Shown here in pieces: positions 16,235-26,126 of a DNA stretch of 64,000 nucleotides. A program made the position numbers and the translations under genes. Origin of the DNA: DAOUKH01 sp964291475 (GTDB taxonomy: Bacteria; Chloroflexota; Dehalococcoidia; SHYB01); contig OZ220086.1 of the NCBI GenBank assembly GCA_964291475.2, positions 5,306 to 69,305 on the forward strand. The letters are read 5' to 3'. A model generated the notes under the pieces. It was given only the letters and a program-made list of their open reading frames with translations. It did not search any database and was not told where the DNA came from. Position 1 is the first letter of the stretch, and every line of letters starts with the position of its first letter.

Positions 16235-17137
16235 CTAGTCGAGCTTGGCGATGATCTCCTCGCCGGTCCGCTGCATGAAGTCCTGGACGTACTGGACGGA
16301 GAGCCGGCCCTCGGGCGGCCACGGCGGCGACACCACGACCCGGTGAGCTCCCGCATCGCGCGCGGCCTTGACCATGTCGAGCGTTGCCCCGGCGCCTGCC
16401 GCCGGACTGCCCACGGTGATCTCGAAGGGAAGGTGGTCGCGGCCCGCCTGCTTGCGGAGCTCGGCGAGCTGCCCGGCGCGTTGCTTGATGCTCTCGGTGT
16501 CGTGTCCGCCGGCGCCGATCCAACCGTCGCCGAGCCGGGCCGCGCGGCGCATCGCGGGGGCGGTCTCGCCGCCGATGTGGATGGGGATGCCGGGCTTCTG
16601 CGCCGACTTCGGCCAGAAGCGCACGGGGTTGAAGTCGTAGTGCTCGCCGTGGTGCTCGATGGTCTCTTCCGACCAGAGCTTGCGCCAGATCTCGATGATC
16701 TCGTCGGTGCGCTTGCCGCGGGTGTGCCACTCCTGGCCCGCGATCTCGAACTCTTCCTTCAGCCAGCCCACGCCGCCTCCGATGATGAGGCGCCCGCCGG
16801 AGAGGCGGTCGAGCGTCGTCACCGCACGGGCCGTCACGATGGGGTCGCGCAGCGGGATGATGAAGACGTTGGTGGCGAGCCGGATTTTGCTGGTGCGGGC
16901 CGCAATATAGGACAGCGATACCCACACGTCGTAGAGCTGGGTGTCGGGGTTGATTGGCGGGACGCCGTCGGCGGAGTAGGGATAGGCCGGCGGTATTTCC
17001 GTTGGGAAGATCAGGTGCTCCTGCATCCAAATCGACTCGAAGCCGCACTCGTCGGCCTTCTCGCACACCGCGGCCCACGACCGCGGCCCCAGGCCGAACA
17101 AGGGATAACCGATCTTGACACCAGCATCCTCAGACAT
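16235..17137 (-). CDS. LLM-class F420-dependent oxidoreductase
   Basis: A 300-residue TIM-barrel enzyme of the luciferase-like superfamily. Landmarks: KIGYPLFGLGPRSWAAV, FESIWMQEHLIFP, IRLATNVFIIPLRDPI, GRLIIGGGVGWLKEEF, and IPIHIGGETAPAMRRAARL. The GxGWLKEEFE motif is common in F420-using members of the TIGR03619/Rv2161c type. The true start is ATG 17137, with GGAGG five bases before it. Upstream lie about 450 bases without a gene, so this is probably the first gene of a transcript that includes the cyclase. Confidence 0.82.
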   Translation of the reverse strand: MSEDAGVKIGYPLFGLGPRSWAAVCEKADECGFESIWMQEHLIFPTEIPPAYPYSADGVPPINPDTQLYDVWVSLSYIAARTSKIRLATNVFIIPLRDPIVTARAVTTLDRLSGGRLIIGGGVGWLKEEFEIAGQEWHTRGKRTDEIIEIWRKLWSEETIEHHGEHYDFNPVRFWPKSAQKPGIPIHIGGETAPAMRRAARLGDGWIGAGGHDTESIKQRAGQLAELRKQAGRDHLPFEITVGSPAAGAGATLDMVKAARDAGAHRVVVSPPWPPEGRLSVQYVQDFMQRTGEEIIAKLD

Positions 17138-17591
17138 CGCCGCCTCCAGAGAAAGAGCATGACGCCGCGGGCGGGGCCGGCTCGTTAGAAGGGGCCCCGC
17201 GCAGGGCGGCGCAAGCATACAAGACCGCCTCAGGGGTGTCTAGAAACGGGAGTGGCGCGGGGGCAGGGCGATGCCAGGCACCCGCGGATTCCACGACCAC
17301 GGAATTGGAAGAAACGACCACACGCGCCTTGGGGAGAAGGGGAACCTCGCAAAACTCATGCATAACGCATGACATGTATGATTGACATCATATAGTCATC
17401 ACAGGTAGCCTGCCCACATCCAATGGCAGGGGATGTAAGCCACCGCAGGGTTCAGTGAGGGGTGAGGTCGTGGCGGTCGAGCGGGTTGGCGACGTGATCT
17501 GTAATTCCGCGGCTTGCCGCCGCGGGCATGTACTCGAAGCCGTCCGAGACGCTTGGGCCCGCGGCCTCACGCCGGCATGGGCGGTGGCGTC
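17138..17591. other. 454-base gene-free stretch, left edge of accessory block
   Basis: No coding signal on either strand. Bases 17355-17400 are much richer in A and T than the surroundings, with ATGCATAACGCAT-like short palindromes, a TTGACA at 17382-17387 and TATAGT at 17391-17396. These could be promoter parts for the metzincin gene, but none has a well-spaced partner. The stretch marks a change from ordinary metabolic genes to the secreted-protein block. Confidence 0.5.
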
Positions 17592-19470
17592 ATGAAGCGC
17601 CCTCCCTTCGACCTCGTTGTCGCCGGCGTCGTCTTCCTCGCCGTCATCATCATCCCGCTCGTCGTGACGATAGTCCTGAGGCCATCGTCCTCCGATACAG
17701 CCCTCGCAGCGCCGTTAGCTCATACCCACGAGATTTGCAACTTGGAGTGGGACCCTATCCTGCACATATTCTACGAAGTATGCCGCCCCGCGCCGCCGCC
17801 GCCCACGGCCACCGACCCACCACCGCCGCCCACGGCCACGTTTACCTGGGATCCCTGTGATGACCTGCTGAGCCCCCCGCGTATCGATTGTGATCCGCCC
17901 ACGCCGCCGCCGCCCACAGCCACCGACCCACCTCCACCACCCACGGCCACTGACCCGCCTCCACCCACGGCCACCGACCCACCTCCACCCACGGCTGACA
18001 CGGCGGCTACGGCGGAGGCCATCGCGGCGGAACAGACGGCCGCAGCCCAGGCGGCGGAACAGACGGCCGCAGCACAGGCGGCCACAGCCACGGCCCAGGC
18101 GGAACAAACAGCGACCGCACAGACCGCCACGGCCATCGCGTCCAAGCCCACGGCCACGTCCACGCCGACACCGACGCCGACACCGACGCTGGAGGCCCCG
18201 GTGCTCACGAGCGAAGGCGACGTCCTCTCAATCCGCCTGACGTGGACGCATGTCACGAACGCCGATGAATACCGGGTGCAGCAAGAGCGCTCCATGTGTA
18301 GCCGCGAGGACCCCAGACGCTGTGAGGGGACTTGGTGGTACCCCCTGCATACCGCGATAGGACACAGCACCCATGAATACACAGTCACGGACCTTTCGTC
18401 CGCTAGGACGTACACTCATCGCGTTTGCAGCCAGCGCGACCTCCCGAACGGCACGTGGCAGACCGCCTGCTCGAATGAAGAGACGTCGCGCCCCACGCCG
18501 GGGCCTACGGCTACGCCCACACCCGTGCCCCCTACGGCCACGCCGACGGCCACGGCCGTGCCCATGAGCGTAACGGTGGAGGGCACCTGGACCAAGTGGC
18601 GAGTACTGACCGATTGGTGGGTGCTGACCGAGAGCGACGTGACCGTCCGGGTCGAGGGCCACAATCTCGCGGACTACACCTTCAACCTCAGGACAACCCC
18701 CCCGGGCACGGGCTTTTACGTGACGAACGGCGGCACTGGGTGTTATCCATCCGGCCGCTCCGAGAGCGGCCCCAAGAGGCTGACGGTCTCGACACAGGGC
18801 AACACCGAGGTCGGTGTCATGACGTTGAAGCTCATCCGGTGCTATCTCGGCACTGTGACGAACACCGGCATGGAGCTCGTGGTGCAGCCCGACAGCGGAG
18901 CCGCGATCGTCATCATGGCGACAGGCCGGCTCGAACAGGCGCGTCACCGCAACCGCGACACCTTTCCGGTGCTCTTCGAGCTATCCAGCTTGGCGCAGTT
19001 CCCGGACCATGCCGTCGCGCAGCGCTCGATGCGCAGCGGCAGTTCCTGGTGGAACACCCATGACCGCTCGACCATCTTCAGGGTGACCACCCCCTTAGAG
19101 ACGGCCGACGTGACGATCCTGCACTTCACCCGCTATAACGGTTGTGACGATGGCCTTGCCTGCGTGGGTCGTCCAAGCGATGGGGTATATCCTCATATTG
19201 GCAAGCAGGGAATGTGGGTCGCGAAGGTACCTGAGCCGCGTTTGCCGGGATCGGCATGGACCGACGACATAGACGACGCGAGGGACCCCAACAAAGATCT
19301 GTACTAACTTGCCGCTCGTCATGGCCCACGAGTTTGGCCATACGGTCGGGATATGGCATCTTCCCGACGACGTGGGCGTCATGTCTCGCTACGATACGAA
19401 ATACCCCGCCGACGGGCTTGGCTATGAAGACGAGCTTGCATTCGACCGTGTGACCGATACACACCACTAG
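17592..19470 (+). pseudogene. Secreted metzincin-type metalloprotease with Thr/Pro-rich stalk, single-base frameshift
   Basis: A membrane anchor (about residues 8-30) is followed by a PPPPTATDPP-rich stalk, an Ala-rich TAAAQAAEQ repeat, a fibronectin-III-like domain (VLTSEGDVLSIRLTWTH), a second Thr/Pro linker and a beta-rich domain. The main frame stops at 19307. One base fewer in the AAA run at about 19290 joins it to KICTNLPLVMAHEFGHTVG, continuing IWHLPDDVGVMSRYD to a stop at 19470. That gives HExxHxxGxxH (19327-19359) and a Met-turn, the metzincin zinc site. Without the correction the protease has no catalytic site. It is probably extracellular; the start ATG 17592 is the better of two. 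Confidence 0.78.
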
Positions 19471-19479
19471 GATGGCACA

Positions 19480-21372
19480 ATGAAGTGGATGATCTTCTGC
19501 TTGGCCGTCTTAATGGCGGCCTGCGCACAAGTCCCGGAGTCCCCGACATCCGCTCCGTTGGAGCCGTCCGTCACGGAGCCGCCGGCCAAGCACGCGACGG
19601 CGGCACCAACCGCAATCCCCACCTCCACGGTCGCGGTACCGCTACCGCCAGACGATCCGGAAGCGGCCATGATGGTCTTCGACGACCACTACGGCACGGC
19701 CACCGCCTCGATAGAGGAGCGCATCTACGCGTCTGACATCGTCGTCCGGGCCATGCTGACCTCGGCGGGCAACGACGTGCTGAACTTCAGGGCCATCGAG
19801 TACCTGCGGGGTACGGGCCCCACGAACTTCACCGTGACGGCCGACACGGCCAAGAGGCCGACCCAATGGGACGGCCAAGAGGCCGTGCTCTTCTTGTCGT
19901 CGAGTTCAGGTTCCATGAGGTCGTCCGGATCGTTCGAGTTCGCCGATACCACCACCTGGGACTTCGGTCCATTGGTGGCCACGGAGTACACTGGTAGCCT
20001 TCCGGCGGGCTACACCCTCGGCAGCCGCAACCCCGTATGGTTACCGAAGGAAAGCGGCGGCCAAGCACGCTCGTCGCACTACACGACGGGTGGCACCGAC
20101 CCCCCCATCGGCCTTGAGGAGCTCCGTCGCTTGATCGCTTGGGTTGATGGCGGTTCCGACTCTGCCTACGACGAGTGCATTCGCTCTGGCCTGTGGGTCA
20201 TCCGAAAAGTCAGGGACTACGAGGCCTATGGGCGACCCCTGACGGACCATATCGAGGATGTGCAGATTGAATCCGGCCTCGCCGCTGGCGCCCTAGTCGT
20301 GCAGTCTGGCGACAACCTGTCGCCGCCCAACCAAACGGCATACGAGAAGCACTGGACGTTCGGACCGGATGGGGAGCGCTTCACGGTGACGGTCGAGGAC
20401 GGCGACACCGACCCGTCCAACGGCTACTACCACCCGATCAGAACAGGGCGACCGCTGCCGGCCGGCACCTACGAGGTCAAGCTCTACAGCCAACCAACCT
20501 ATCACTTTCCGTGCGACTATCGCCTGATGCCGCGTCCAGGCGGCGTCTTGTGGCGTGTCACCGTCACGGCGCCGCTCGGCACGCTGCACGAGGCCCTCTT
20601 CGACCCTGCTGCCATCGGGACGGCGGTGGGGGCGGATGCGGCGAACGGAGTCGTCGAGCCTGCCGGGTTCAGTGTTGGGGGCACGGCCACGTCGCTCGAC
20701 AGCCTGAAGTGGGAGAGCGGCGTGGTGACGCTGGGGCTGGGCTCCGCGGCGTCGCTTTCGGGCTACGACATGGATGTGATCGAGCTCGACGGATCGGTGT
20801 CGCTGACCCTGTCGGTGGCGTCGGCCACATCGAATACTGGCGGCACGGTGACGTGGGACGTCGCGAGCCAGCCGTGGCACGCCGGCGACCAGCTCATGCT
20901 GCGCCTGCGCACGTCGGGCCCGCTTCCGCCCACGGCCACGCCAACTCCAGGGCCGACAGCGACGCCCACGCCCACCCCCGAGCCCACAGCGACGCCGACG
21001 GCTACTCCCACACCGGAGCCTACCGCCACACCGGACCCCGCGTCCGGGCCATCGGTCACCGTCACGCTCAGCCCACGGCCGCTGGGCCCGAACCTCAACA
21101 ACGTCAACATCACCGTCGAGTGGACCGACCCCGACGGCTGCACCGGTGAGTACTTCGTCGCGGTCTACGAGACGGCACAGGTTGTGGACACCGTCAAGAA
21201 TTTTGGCTTCCATCCCGCCCCGGCCACGACTTCCGTCTACGAAGAGACGGCCTGGCTGTTCGAGTACCCACCCGGTGAAGGTTGGTGGGTCGCCGTGAGC
21301 TGCTCCGGCACGAGTGGACTGACGGTAATAGCCAAGGCCCCGCTCGAATTCGTCCTGCCCACCGACCCGTAG
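19480..21372 (+). CDS. Large Thr/Pro-rich lipoprotein, unknown
   Basis: A 630-residue protein with a clear lipoprotein signal (MKWMIFCLAVLMAAC) starting nine bases after the metzincin stop. A Pro/Thr linker follows, then a domain of about 230 residues beginning FDDHYGTATASIEERIYASD that resembles nothing I can name, a beta-rich region, a PTATPTP stalk near residues 485-525, and a last beta-sandwich-like domain (NVNITVEWTDPDGCTGEY) with two Cys. The spacing suggests an operon with the protease. It could be a substrate, inhibitor or surface partner of it; this is a guess from position only. Confidence 0.65.
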   Translation: MKWMIFCLAVLMAACAQVPESPTSAPLEPSVTEPPAKHATAAPTAIPTSTVAVPLPPDDPEAAMMVFDDHYGTATASIEERIYASDIVVRAMLTSAGNDVLNFRAIEYLRGTGPTNFTVTADTAKRPTQWDGQEAVLFLSSSSGSMRSSGSFEFADTTTWDFGPLVATEYTGSLPAGYTLGSRNPVWLPKESGGQARSSHYTTGGTDPPIGLEELRRLIAWVDGGSDSAYDECIRSGLWVIRKVRDYEAYGRPLTDHIEDVQIESGLAAGALVVQSGDNLSPPNQTAYEKHWTFGPDGERFTVTVEDGDTDPSNGYYHPIRTGRPLPAGTYEVKLYSQPTYHFPCDYRLMPRPGGVLWRVTVTAPLGTLHEALFDPAAIGTAVGADAANGVVEPAGFSVGGTATSLDSLKWESGVVTLGLGSAASLSGYDMDVIELDGSVSLTLSVASATSNTGGTVTWDVASQPWHAGDQLMLRLRTSGPLPPTATPTPGPTATPTPTPEPTATPTATPTPEPTATPDPASGPSVTVTLSPRPLGPNLNNVNITVEWTDPDGCTGEYFVAVYETAQVVDTVKNFGFHPAPATTSVYEETAWLFEYPPGEGWWVAVSCSGTSGLTVIAKAPLEFVLPTDP

Positions 21373-21421
21373 GGCAGTGAACCGGCCGGCGGCAGCCCCT
21401 AATCACGCCGGCGCGTAGGGA

Positions 21422-22924
21422 TTAGCCGAGCTTGAGCTTCACGTCGACCCCATCGTCGTCCATGGTGACGCGGTCTACGATTTGGCCGAGCAGGCGCCGC
21501 TTGTCCTCGACGGAGCCGTCATCCCATATCTCGGCTAGCGAGTCGAGGGCCTTCACGGCGCGCTCGCCGGCTGTGACGCCGTCGCGAGGGGTGCGCCCGC
21601 CGCCATCGAGCTGCCGGAGTGTCGCTAGTGCATCCAGCCGCTCGTCGACGAGCTCGGCGGTGCGGCGGTCAAACTCGGCCAGGCTTGCCGAGTCCCGTCC
21701 GACGGCCTGCGCCGCCTGCTTGATCCGGCGCTCCGTTGTCTTGAGCTTCGCCTCGGTCTGCTGCCGCTCCTTGCGCAGCGCCTGCGCCGACGCCGCGGGC
21801 CGCCGCCCCTTCAGCGAGGCGATGCGGCCCCGTTGGCCTCGGAGCTTGTCGAGCACGTCGTTCTCCAGGTCCTGCGCGCGGGTGGTGTGGTACTGGCACA
21901 TGCTCTGGTTGGTGCGGGCCTGGCACTGGTAGTAGTGGTACTGCTTCTCCGTCTTCACGCCGTCCTTGCGGCGCGTCCACGACTGGCGCCGGGTGACGCC
22001 GACCATGCGCTTGTCGTCCTGGCCGCAGAAGCCGCAGTAGATCATGCCCGACAGGAGGAACGGCGCCGATTGCGACTTGCCCCGCTTCGGCTTGCGCTCG
22101 TCCAGCGTCGCCTGCGCCCAGCGGAACATGTCGGGCGTCACGATCGGCGGGTGGCTGCCCGGCACGCGCAACCCGAAGCGGCTATAGGTGCCCAGGTAGG
22201 CGCGGTTGCGGAGGATGTCGCGCACGGTGACCAGGCTCCAAGCGCCGCCCTTGCGGGTGGGGATGCCGGCCTCGTTGAGATGCCGCACGATGAGCCGTAT
22301 CCCCAGGTTTTGCTGGGTGTAGAGCGTGTAGATGAGCTTGACCGTCTCCGCCTCTTCCTCGTGTACTTCGAGTTTGCGGTTCCTGCCGATGCGGTAGCCG
22401 TAGGGTGGCTTTCCCAATCCTTCGCCGCGGATCGCCCGGTTCCGCATCGCCTTCTTGATGCGCTCGCCGATGCTCGCCGAACCCGGGACGCGGGGCCAGA
22501 CGCTCATCGCGAGGAACTTCGCGTCGATGATGCCTTGATCGAGTACCTCGACGCGCCCCCCGAGCCGCTCGATTTCGAGGGCGGCGAGGGCCGCGTCCTC
22601 GGGCCTTGGGCCGAAGACGTCGAGCGCCTCTGCGACCACGGCGACGTCGCCGTCCAACGCCGCGACATGCTGCAGCAGGTCCCGATAGACCGAAGGGTCG
22701 TCGGGTGCGGCGGCCAACATCGTGACGGCGTCGGCGCCGATGCGGGTGCAGAAGTCATGGAACGCCTGCTCCTGCTCCCCGGCCACCCCGGAGGTCTCCG
22801 CGACCGCGCCGGCGGAGAAATAGCCCACGGCCTGGAGCGTCTCCTGATCCGTCCGCGCCGACGCGGATTCGGCTTCCTGGTGCTGCGCGGCGACGTCTCC
22901 TGCCATCGAGCGTCGCATCATCAT
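21422..22924 (-). CDS. Divergent large serine recombinase
   Basis: A 500-residue protein. The resolvase domain is degenerate: AVGYFSAG keeps a Ser at the nucleophile position, but the usual RLxR catalytic arginines are replaced (EALDVFGPRPED). The recombinase domain is normal (PPYGYRIGRNRKLEVHEEEA, HLNEAGIPTRKGGAWS, VRDILRNRAYLG). A zinc ribbon (CGFCGQ ... YYQCQ) and a coiled coil (TEAKLKTTERRIKQAAQAV) follow. Large serine recombinases integrate phages and islands. It is convergent with the lipoprotein gene and closes the accessory block. The start is set at ATG 22924, behind AAAGG; ATG 22957 is possible. No att sites were identified. Confidence 0.82.
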   Translation of the reverse strand: MMMRRSMAGDVAAQHQEAESASARTDQETLQAVGYFSAGAVAETSGVAGEQEQAFHDFCTRIGADAVTMLAAAPDDPSVYRDLLQHVAALDGDVAVVAEALDVFGPRPEDAALAALEIERLGGRVEVLDQGIIDAKFLAMSVWPRVPGSASIGERIKKAMRNRAIRGEGLGKPPYGYRIGRNRKLEVHEEEAETVKLIYTLYTQQNLGIRLIVRHLNEAGIPTRKGGAWSLVTVRDILRNRAYLGTYSRFGLRVPGSHPPIVTPDMFRWAQATLDERKPKRGKSQSAPFLLSGMIYCGFCGQDDKRMVGVTRRQSWTRRKDGVKTEKQYHYYQCQARTNQSMCQYHTTRAQDLENDVLDKLRGQRGRIASLKGRRPAASAQALRKERQQTEAKLKTTERRIKQAAQAVGRDSASLAEFDRRTAELVDERLDALATLRQLDGGGRTPRDGVTAGERAVKALDSLAEIWDDGSVEDKRRLLGQIVDRVTMDDDGVDVKLKLG

Positions 22925-22979
22925 GCGTTCACAACCTTTCGCATCCGCGCCGACCATTCCCGGCCCGCGCGCCTAAGAA

Positions 22980-23678
22980 TCAGATGTAGAGGAGCCGGCC
23001 GCAACTGTTGCAGGCGACCAACTCTTGCCCCGCGCGGACCCGTCCCGCATGCGCGCGGGGGATCTCGACGCGGCACTCGGTGCACGTCGACCCCTGGAGC
23101 TTGGCAAGGCCGACGCCGCCCTTTTTGGCGGCGATCCGGTCGTAGGTCTGGCGGAGCAGGGCGGGCACGGCCGCCTCGGTCTCGGCCCGCGCCTCTTCCA
23201 GCGTGGGAAGGGCAGCCCCGATCTCCTGCCGCTCGCTCCCCATCGCGGACTGCGCCGCGCTCCAGTCTCCTTCGAGTTTAGCAACCGCGCTCTCCCGCGC
23301 CTCGACGATGGGCCGGGCGCGCTCCACCTTCTCCATCGCTTCCAAGGTCGCGTCTTCGAGCTCGTTCTGGCGCTTGCGCAGATTCTCGATCTCGCGCTGC
23401 AGCGTTTCGAGCTCACGCGGGTTCGTGACCTGGTTCCCCATCAACCGGCGCTCGACCTGGGTGATCCGGTCGCGGGTCTGGTCGACGTCCCACTCGACCG
23501 ATTTCTGGTCGGCCTCCAGTTGGCGGAATTGGGTATGCGTCCGTTCGAGAACCGCACGCGCCTGCCGCAGCTCCTGATTCCCGTTCATCAGGGCCTCGAT
23601 CTCGGCCAAACGGCGCTTCTTCGACTGAAGTTCGGTGTCGAGCCGTTGCAGCTCGATGAGCTCCTTGACGCCTTCCAC
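22980..23678 (-). CDS. Coiled-coil C4-type zinc-ribbon protein (DUF164/CT398-like)
   Basis: A 232-residue protein with a long helical hairpin from LIELQRLDTELQSKKRRLAE to LRQTYDRIAAKKGG, and a C-terminal zinc ribbon with CTECRVEIPRA and CNSCGRLLYI. These proteins bind nucleic acid or flagellar/secretion partners in the few cases studied; the cellular role here is unknown. The GTG at 23678 is preferred because GGGGA lies seven bases upstream and the family starts near this point; longer readings run into the promoter at 23732-23761. Confidence 0.82.
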   Translation of the reverse strand: MEGVKELIELQRLDTELQSKKRRLAEIEALMNGNQELRQARAVLERTHTQFRQLEADQKSVEWDVDQTRDRITQVERRLMGNQVTNPRELETLQREIENLRKRQNELEDATLEAMEKVERARPIVEARESAVAKLEGDWSAAQSAMGSERQEIGAALPTLEEARAETEAAVPALLRQTYDRIAAKKGGVGLAKLQGSTCTECRVEIPRAHAGRVRAGQELVACNSCGRLLYI

Positions 23679-23731
23679 GTAGCAATCCCCAAGTTCGGTG
23701 AGTGAGGGCGGAGATCCGGTGGGCTGCGGCC

Positions 23732-23761
23732 ATTGTAGGAGCCGAAAATTTGTCGTGTCAA
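23732..23761 (-). promoter_or_regulatory. Sigma-70-type promoter of the zinc-ribbon gene
   Basis: On the minus strand, TTGACA (23761-23756), 18 bases, TACAAT (23737-23732); the leader is about 47 bases. Confidence 0.65.
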
Positions 23762-23910
23762 CGAAAAACACCCCCAATTTTTGCGTTATTGTTGGGCGAA
23801 ACCCACCCGTCGGGCCGGCGCCGCCCTTGCGCGGCCCGGCTTGGCCTGGAATCGGCCCTACGGAAGCGTCACGGAACGAGCCATCCTCGACATAACAAGG
23901 GGTGTACCCT

Positions 23911-24690
23911 ATGCCGGCCATGCAAAAGGAGTTCGAAGGACGCGTCGCGATCGTGACCGGAAGCAGCCGCGGCATCGGGCGGGCGATCGCCGTCGAGCTT
24001 GCCGGGCAGGGCGCCGACGTCGTGGTGGCGGCGCGGCGCGAGCCGGTCCCCGGGACCATCGAGGAGACGGCGGCGATGGTCGAGCAGCGGGGCCGACGCG
24101 CCCTGCCCGTGGACCTCGACGTCACCGACGAGGCGGCGGTAACGGCGATGGCCGAGGAGACGCTACGGCGCTTCGGCCGCATCGACATCCTGATCAACAA
24201 CGCGGGGACCAACTGGTCGGCGCCGGTGGCCGACTTCCCACGCTCCCGATGGGAGCTCGTGCTGCGCGTGAACGCCCTCGGCCCATTCATCTGCTCCAAG
24301 GCCGTGCTGCCGCACATGATGGAGCGCGGATCGGGGCACATCGTCAACATCTCCTCCATCGCCGCGGTGCGACCGCGTGCCGAGACCAGCGCCTACAGCG
24401 CGTCGAAGGCCGCATTGGAAGGCCTCAGCGCGACGCTCGCCCACGAGGTGCAGCCGTACGGCGTCTGCGTGAACGCGCTGCGCATCGAGGGCAACATCGA
24501 GACGCCGGGCACAACGCAGCTCCTGAAGCTGAAAACGGTCCGGCCGATGTGGCCGCCGGAAATCGCGGGCGAGGCCGTCTCCTACATCTGCCGGCAGCCC
24601 TTCCCCTTTACCGGTCAGGTGCGGACCATCGCGTCGCTGCGACGCTACTCGCCGCGCCTCGACGCCATGCTGCGCGCCTCCGGGGTGTGA
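23911..24690 (+). CDS. Short-chain dehydrogenase/reductase (SDR)
   Basis: A 259-residue classical SDR. Motifs: VAIVTGSSRGIGRAIA for the dinucleotide, ILINNAGTNW (NNAG), VNISSIAAV with the catalytic Ser, and SAYSASKAALEGL with the Tyr and Lys (YxxxK). Members reduce or oxidise a keto/hydroxyl group using NAD(P)(H); the fold class fits FabG-like enzymes but the C-terminus (QVRTIASLRRYSPRLDAML) is unusual. ATG 23911 follows AAGGGG by about nine bases. It stands ahead of radA with only about 77 bases between them. Confidence 0.85.
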   Translation: MPAMQKEFEGRVAIVTGSSRGIGRAIAVELAGQGADVVVAARREPVPGTIEETAAMVEQRGRRALPVDLDVTDEAAVTAMAEETLRRFGRIDILINNAGTNWSAPVADFPRSRWELVLRVNALGPFICSKAVLPHMMERGSGHIVNISSIAAVRPRAETSAYSASKAALEGLSATLAHEVQPYGVCVNALRIEGNIETPGTTQLLKLKTVRPMWPPEIAGEAVSYICRQPFPFTGQVRTIASLRRYSPRLDAMLRASGV

Positions 24691-24767
24691 CACCGGGGCA
24701 TTTCGCGAACGCCGCTCCGCCCGCTACGATGCGCCGCGGTGCATTCCAACGGGACGGAGGCGGCTTC

Positions 24768-26126
24768 ATGGCGGCGACGAGTGTACGGACGAAGGCCAAC
24801 GGGCGCGCGGCGTACGTCTGTCAGGCGTGCGGCGCGACCGCCCCCAAGTGGATGGGCCGCTGCGCCGACTGCGGCGAGTGGAACTCGCTGACGGCCCGCG
24901 ACGCCGCCGGCGCCCCCAACGCAATCGACGTCGATTCCATCGACCTCGCCGACGTCAACACCGCCGAGTTCGACCGGCTCCGGCTCGCCGGCCGTGAGGT
25001 CAACCGCGTCCTCGGCGGGGGCATCGTCCGCGGTTCGCTGGTGCTCATCGGGGGCGACCCCGGCGTCGGCAAGTCGACGCTCCTCCTGCAGATCGCCGAC
25101 GAGGTCGCCCGGGAGCACGGCCCGGTGGCGTACGTGTCGGGCGAGGAGTCGCCGCACCAGATCAAGCTGCGGGCCGACCGCCTCGGCATCGAAGGACGCC
25201 GCCTGCGGGTGATGGCGGAGACCGACCTCGATGCCGTGCTCGACTCGGTGCGTGACGCATCGCTCCTCATCATCGACTCCGTGCAGACGATGTTCGTGCG
25301 CGACGCGCAGGCCGCGCCTGGGAGCGTCGCCCAAGTCCGCGAATGCGCCCTCCGCCTGCTGCAATGGGCCAAGACCTCGGGCGTGCCCACGCTCATCGCC
25401 GGGCACGTGACCAAGGACGGCGCGATCGCCGGGCCCCGCCTGCTGGAGCACATGGTCGACGTCGTCCTCTACCTTGAGGGCGAAGGCACCACCACGTACC
25501 GCATTCTCCGTGGAGTGAAGAACCGGTTCGGCTCGACGAGCGAGGTGGGCATTTTCGAGATGCGCGACGCCGGCCTCGTCGAGGTCGAGAACGCCTCCGA
25601 GGCCTTTCTCGTGCGCCGCGAGCACGCCGGCCCCGGCTCGGTGATCGTACCCACGATGGAAGGCACCCGCCCGCTGCTCGTCGAAGTGCAGGCGCTGGCG
25701 ACGCCGACCGCCTCGCCCGCGCCCCGGCGCGTCGCCAACGGCTTCGACGCGGGCCGGCTCGCCCTCCTCACCGCAGTCCTGAGCAAGCACGCGCGGATGA
25801 ACCTCTCCTCCTGCGACGTCTTTGTCAACGTCGTGGGCGGCCTTCGCATCACCGAGCCCGCCGCCGACCTCGGCGTCGCCCTCGCCATCGCGTCGAGCCT
25901 GCGCGACGCTCCCGTCGCCCGCGGCCGTGTCGCCGCCGGTGAGGTTGGCCTCAGCGGCGAGCTGCGCCCCGTGACTCAAATGGACCGCCGTGTCCGTGAG
26001 GCGCGGACCCTCGGCTTCGACTCCTGCCTCATTCCCGCCTCCTCCGCCGGCGTCACCGAGAACGGCGGCGCCTTCGACCTCGCCCGTGCCGCCACCCTCC
26101 GCGAGGCGATCGACCTCGCCCTCTGA
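24768..26126 (+). CDS. radA: DNA repair protein RadA
   Basis: A 452-residue RecA-related helicase that helps branch migration and processing of recombination intermediates. It has all four parts: an N-terminal zinc finger (VCQACGATAPKWMGRCADCG), Walker A GGDPGVGKSTLLLQI, the RadA signature VKNRFGSTSEVGIFEM (KNRFG), and the C-terminal Lon-like domain with VNVVGGLRITEPAADLGVAL and GEVGLSGELRPV. Length and order are normal. GGAGG lies seven bases before ATG 24768. It is probably expressed from its own or the SDR promoter. Confidence 0.95.
   Translation: MAATSVRTKANGRAAYVCQACGATAPKWMGRCADCGEWNSLTARDAAGAPNAIDVDSIDLADVNTAEFDRLRLAGREVNRVLGGGIVRGSLVLIGGDPGVGKSTLLLQIADEVAREHGPVAYVSGEESPHQIKLRADRLGIEGRRLRVMAETDLDAVLDSVRDASLLIIDSVQTMFVRDAQAAPGSVAQVRECALRLLQWAKTSGVPTLIAGHVTKDGAIAGPRLLEHMVDVVLYLEGEGTTTYRILRGVKNRFGSTSEVGIFEMRDAGLVEVENASEAFLVRREHAGPGSVIVPTMEGTRPLLVEVQALATPTASPAPRRVANGFDAGRLALLTAVLSKHARMNLSSCDVFVNVVGGLRITEPAADLGVALAIASSLRDAPVARGRVAAGEVGLSGELRPVTQMDRRVREARTLGFDSCLIPASSAGVTENGGAFDLARAATLREAIDLAL

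Noticed and set aside
14382..17078. Very long 898-residue minus-strand reading
   Set aside because: Only its last third (from 15215) is real; the rest is an out-of-frame shadow of the LLM and cyclase genes.
17800..18210. CRISPR- or satellite-like tandem repeats
   Set aside because: They are codon repeats of a Pro/Thr-rich protein stalk, in frame, with no spacers.
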